Below the pieces are notes generated by a model that saw nothing but the letters and a program-made list of their open reading frames with translations, searched no databases and was not told the origin of the DNA. From assembly GCA_014904985.1 (NCBI GenBank), contig MU129291.1:1-34955 (forward strand): a stretch of 34,955 bases of DNA. Reading direction: 5' to 3'. A program made the translations under genes and the position numbers. Position 1 is the first letter of the stretch, and every line of letters begins with the position of its first letter. The DNA is from Hydnum rufescens UP504. Its lineage: Eukaryota; Basidiomycota; Agaricomycetes; Cantharellales; Hydnaceae. Shown piece by piece: positions 31,371-34,955 of this stretch.

Positions 31371-33812
31371 ATGCCACCTAAGACATATCAAGCCCGAAAA
31401 AGGACCACAAGGCCTGCTGCCACCCTGGCAGGTCGAATGGCCTGGTCCTCTACAATAACCAATGACACCACAGTCCCTTCAATGAGCAGTGAATCTGCTA
31501 GTGGGCCCCAGACAAGAGAGAGTCTTCTGACACAACTGGCAAAGCTTCCAGCACCCCCATTACGCACCCTGTCCCTCAGTGTAATGAGTGGTTTATTGAC
31601 GTTCCGTCATTGCGATCGCACCAACAAATGGTTCAGCTTGCTCCACCTTGATCTAGAAACCATCCCAGTGTACCTACAGTGCGTTTCCTATCCATTTTAT
31701 TTCCTAGATTGCTTTAAATTGACTTCCACTACAGTCATTCCTTATTCTTTGAATCCTGCTGGTTCTCCCGCTCCATTTCCTGGTCTTTCTCGTGCTCAAT
31801 CACCCCATATTCCTTGTGCTCAATCACCCTGTATTCCTCATGCTCAATCACCCATATTCCTCATGCTCAATCACCCTGTATTCCTTGTGCTCAATCACCC
31901 CGTATTCCTCGTGCTCAATCACCCATATTCCTTGTGCTCAATCACCCTGTATTCCTTGTGCTCAATCACCCCGTATTCCTTGTGCTCAATTGCCCTGTAT
32001 TCATTGTGCTCAATCTCACAATCACTCTCATGGTCATCTTTGCACTCAGTCTCCTGCTCAGTCCCCCACTCAGGCCGCCACTTGGTCTCCCCAGCCTCCA
32101 AGTCATACCTCATCTCACATGTTTGGCAATTCTCCATTTGTTAGGGATTTTGATCATGAGGTCGAGCCTTCTGGTCTATATCATCAGCATGAAAATTTGG
32201 TCATTTTGGATCCACCAAATCCAAATGATGGGAATCCAGATGTTGAGGATGACGACTTGGTTGCCGAGGAGGGTGACACTGCACAAATCAAATCACAGGG
32301 TGGACCATTTATGGACAAACAAGTCGCTGAGATCAGAGGCATTGTTGAATCCATGAACTGTGAGCTCGAGCACAAGGTGAAAGAGTGGGACAGGCCTCTT
32401 GAGTCTGTGATGCAGATCAGGAACCTTGCAATAAGCATGAGAGAATGGCGAAGTGCTGGGAATCCATGGAATGCGTATCAGGCCTCGTACGAGAAGGACC
32501 CCGAGCCAGACCATCCCCATCACGAGTATGTGGAAAAAGTCATACAGCCAGCCTATCATGAGCTCATTGCTGCACATGGTGGTGTGAAGACTCCAATGCA
32601 TGGAAAAAGAAATTGAAGGAGCTTGTGGATCAGCACAATGCCTCAAAGGCAGCCCAAGCTTTTGATATTGCCCTCTCACTGGCCGCAATGGGCAAAGTCA
32701 TTAAGCAGACTACAAAACGCTGGAAGGATGACTTGAAATGGATGGCCACTATGAACATCCACGGGTTCTGTGGAATTGTCAGCAGTGTTCCTGATGAGGT
32801 GGCTTCAAAACAGAATGCTCTATTCACTGGCTCGCCAGCGATGAAGGACTGGCTAAATTTGTCTTTCCCAAAAGACAGTACATCATTGAAGATGATTCAT
32901 TCCCACATCCTGGTCTATCAGGGGCAACATCTTTTATGCCAAAATCAGAAGCAAAAGATTCCAAAGTCTGTGCATCTGATGCAGAAGGAGATTTCGGAGG
33001 AGCTCAATAACCTTCTGACTCCTCTGATTGGTTGGGTACCATGTATACCTTGGGCAAGTCTCCCCTGATTCCTTGTCAACAACGAGTTGAAGATTGAGAA
33101 TTGGGTTACAGAATCCGAATTTCCAAGTCTCTTGTCCCTTGATGTCGCTGTAGTCTGAATGGAGAGTTGGAAGAAACTTTGGCATACCTTTTTCCAGCCA
33201 TCAGCCGATTCAACAAAGGTCCGAGTTACTCAGCTCAAGCATATTGCCCAGGAGAATAATGGGAAGCTTCCCAGTGACACTGTAATCATCTCTGATCAAT
33301 TCAATAACCCACTCCTGACTGTTGCTCAAGTGGATGGACCGGGGGAGCCAAAAGAGTCCGATGCCAACACTGCCAATGGGACTCCTGTCACAGGCGGTGC
33401 TTCTGGGCCCAGGAAGCGGGCCTCTCATGGTGATGGCCACTCATGGAAGAAAAAGAGGACAGGCCCTAAGCATCCGATGTCTGCTGAATTCATCGACGAG
33501 CCCAGTGACGATGATGGCCCTGCAACCGATACTTTTGAAAATCCAGGTGGAGCAAGTTCTGTTGGTGGTCAATCTAGTGGAACTACTTGGGGTGGTGCTG
33601 GGTCTTCCGTCGATGGTGTTGTCAATGATCAATTTAGTGGGAATGCTTTGAGCGGTGTCATCAATGGTCCAATGGACTGGGCTGGGGGATATGGTCAAAA
33701 CCAGCAAGAATACAACCCACACAATGATCCCTTGATGGCATCCCTGTTTGTGAGGTACCCTGATTTGAACCTTGGCTTGAATCAAGGGTTTGATGACAGA
33801 TTTCCTCTCTAA
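31371..33812 (+). pseudogene. Gene 2 family, copy B2 (decayed)
   Basis: It starts MPPKTYQARKR at 31371, parallel to A2. The N-terminal half is frameshifted and contains a 24-bp minisatellite. The core is well kept (EIRGIVESMN, GNPWNAYQASYEKD, KVIKQTTKRW, TMNIHGFCGI, FTGSPAMKDW, MIHSHILVYQG). A two-base GT expansion near 32580 shifts frame before the KELVDQHNASK segment. TGA stops lie at 33066 and 33156; the second faces CGA in A2, the first faces AGA. The C-terminal part (LPSDTVIISDQ, the basic stretch and the tail ending at 33812) is intact in frame, and here the region broken near 26240 in A2 reads through. The two copies therefore carry different damage and diverged from a functional ancestor. 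Confidence 0.92.
31793..32018 (+). repeat. 24-bp minisatellite in B2 Ser/Pro linker
   Basis: About nine units of GCTCAATCACCCTGTATTCCT plus three bases, with some 23-bp units that shift frame. One frame reads AQSPCIPC-type repeats. The position matches the NSP-repeat linker of A2, so this is a local expansion within the degenerate copy. Confidence 0.9.
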
Positions 33813-34078
33813 ATTCTTCGACCCGATCTCTGCTTGTGGATGTCTTGGATGTGTGCTTTGCATGCTTTTGTGTGCTTCATGCACTTTGAGTACCTCTGCC
33901 TTCCCTTGGCCTTTTTTAAGACAAATGTTTTCCCTTCATTTGACATACTACACCTATTTCTTGGATTTAATTTCTTAATCTCTGAAGAACTTGACTTCTT
34001 GTTAATTGCTCTATGCATATATAACACATTAATTGACTTGATATCTGCTGCTGTACCATGAGAAACCTTAAAGGTTGT
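33813..34078. other. Downstream of B2, no gene seen
   Basis: AT-rich sequence between the B2 stop and the terminal repeat, probably the former 3' UTR. Nothing else is recognisable. Confidence 0.5.
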
Positions 34079-34237
34079 GAGTTTGATATCAAAATCCCCA
34101 AGGGCAGACTTATGGATTGACCTAAGGTCACCCTCCTGAAATTATTTGATATCAAAGGATTCTGATGCCTGCTAGGCTTTTGATTTGACACAGTTTGACA
34201 TACCTATTAAGGCCCCTCTAAGTGGCTGACTGAGGTG
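34079..34237 (+). repeat. Cassette B right-terminal sequence
   Basis: Counterpart of 26940-27106. It contains two perfect 12-bp palindromes TTTGATATCAAA (34082-34093 and 34145-34156) and ends AAGTGGCTGACTGAGGTG. Immediately beyond it is the intron of a CxC2 gene, unrelated to what follows cassette A, so 34237 is a true boundary. Confidence 0.75.
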
Positions 34238-34279
34238 ACTTAAGAACAGCATGTAGGCACTGCGAATGAGAGTACTAAC

Positions 34280-34915
34280 CTTGTGGAAAGAGAGTCCTGT
34301 ATTATCTGTCTCCCTTTCAAGCACCTGGAAGAAGTGGATGGTGGATATTTTGGATTGAAGGGACTGGATGTGAAAGTGTCGAAGGACCTGGAATGTAGCA
34401 CACATTTTTGGGTGTGATGTTGTAGCAGGGAAGAGTCCATGATGAAAAAGCTGTTCATAGAGTGTATGGGTGTGGGAGCATCCGCAATATGAAGCATGCA
34501 ACAAGTGGAGGCCATTAACATGGACTACGACAAGACCAGATGGTATTTCTTTAGGGAGGAGACATGATGTGTGTCCAAATTGTATATGAATGCCCAGATC
34601 AGCAAGATGAACTTTCTCAAAGAGGCTTCCTGTCCATTTCTTACAAAGATCAGTTGATGGGTGTGGTTCTGAGGCAATGAACCCAACAAACCTTAATTCT
34701 ATGAAAAGGGAGCCTTGCATGCTGGTCTTTCCAGCATGATTGACACAGTAGTTCATCAAGCATACACTCCTCGCATCGGTAGATTGCTTTGTCTGCGGGA
34801 CCACCGCAATCTGGACATGCAAGAGATATTGAATCCCCACAACCATCACATCTCAGCATAGCATCTGCAAAAGCATCACGCAGTGGGGCCCAGGAGAGAA
34901 GGGGTGCATCCTATG
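34280..34915 (-). pseudogene. KDZ transposase-associated CxC2 protein fragment
   Basis: The - strand exon from about 34915 to 34692 encodes WAPLRDAFADAMLRCDGC then four CxxC pairs (CDGC, CPDC, CEEC, CQSC), an H, and PFHRIK. A 52-bp intron (34640-34691, GTTTGT...GTAAG) joins KWTGSLFEKVHLADLGI in exon 34639-34280. That exon continues with HVNGLH, CGC, FPATTSHPKMCATFQVL, FHIQSLQSK and LERETDNTG, the typical CxC2 sequence found N-terminal to KDZ transposases of basidiomycetes. A donor (AAG|GTTAGT) starts another intron at 34279, but after 42 bases the sequence becomes the cassette B terminus, so the KDZ transposase domain is missing. A TAG upstream near 34905 blocks extension of the first exon in this frame. 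In intact relatives this protein mobilises a DNA transposon; here it is a remnant. Confidence 0.88.
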
Positions 34916-34955
34916 GGATTCACTAGAAAAATATAAAACTAGATTAATGATGTGT

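Noticed and set aside
27107..33812. RIP as the cause of decay in copy B
   Set aside because: Stops come from CpG contexts (CGA to TGA) and not from CAA or CAG codons as CpA-directed RIP would produce. CpG deamination fits better, pending a full count.

Overview
The window is from a filamentous basidiomycete, most likely an agaricomycete. The evidence is short (52-74 bp) GT-AG introns, a Ty3/gypsy chromovirus, a KDZ-associated CxC2 cysteine-cluster gene, and long conserved-looking proteins with Pro- and RS-rich linkers. I cannot name the species. There are no rRNA or tRNA genes and no CRISPR array. It is accessory, repeat-rich DNA.

Layout: (1) 1-2.5 kb has a TAA microsatellite, a hairpin and no secure gene. 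(2) 2.5-11.25 kb is a first gene block: three hairpin repeats, a large + strand gene ('gene 1', copy X, 2894-6987), a - strand membrane protein gene (7257-8189), and a six-exon + strand gene ('gene 2', copy Y, 8534-11252). (3) 11.6-13.1 kb is a minisatellite of about 70 units of 21 bp. (4) 13.1-16.4 kb is degenerate sequence without a gene. (5) 16.7-19.5 kb is the 3' half of a Ty3/gypsy chromovirus on the - strand (RNase H, integrase, chromodomain, polypurine tract, 3' LTR), cut by a 25-N assembly gap. (6) 19.95-27.1 kb is cassette A: gene 1 (A1), an array of seven hairpins, gene 2 (A2) and a terminal sequence. (7) 27.1-34.24 kb is cassette B: the same two genes in the same order and orientation, 5'-truncated and decayed, ending in a related terminal sequence. 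(8) 34.28 kb to the end is a truncated KDZ-associated CxC2 gene on the - strand.

The main observation is a two-gene cassette present as a head-to-tail pair (A and B), with a more distant third pair (X and Y) upstream. Gene 1 has conserved N- and C-terminal regions separated by an acidic/coiled-coil, Pro-rich and RS-rich linker. Gene 2 has a disordered Ser/Pro or acidic N-terminus, a possible HMG-box-like helical segment and a conserved C-terminal half. Both cassettes end in a sequence carrying a TTTGAKATCAAA palindrome and stopping at AGGTG, so the cassette may be or belong to a mobile element; this is inference. Copy B carries nine in-frame stops, all TGA at arginine positions or at recurring RS-repeat positions, and a sampled stretch has lost every CpG. 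That fits methylation-driven CpG decay.

Most better-preserved genes here are interrupted by single-base steps at short homopolymers. Consensus errors in the assembly are a strong alternative to real pseudogenisation for X, the membrane protein gene, Y and A1.
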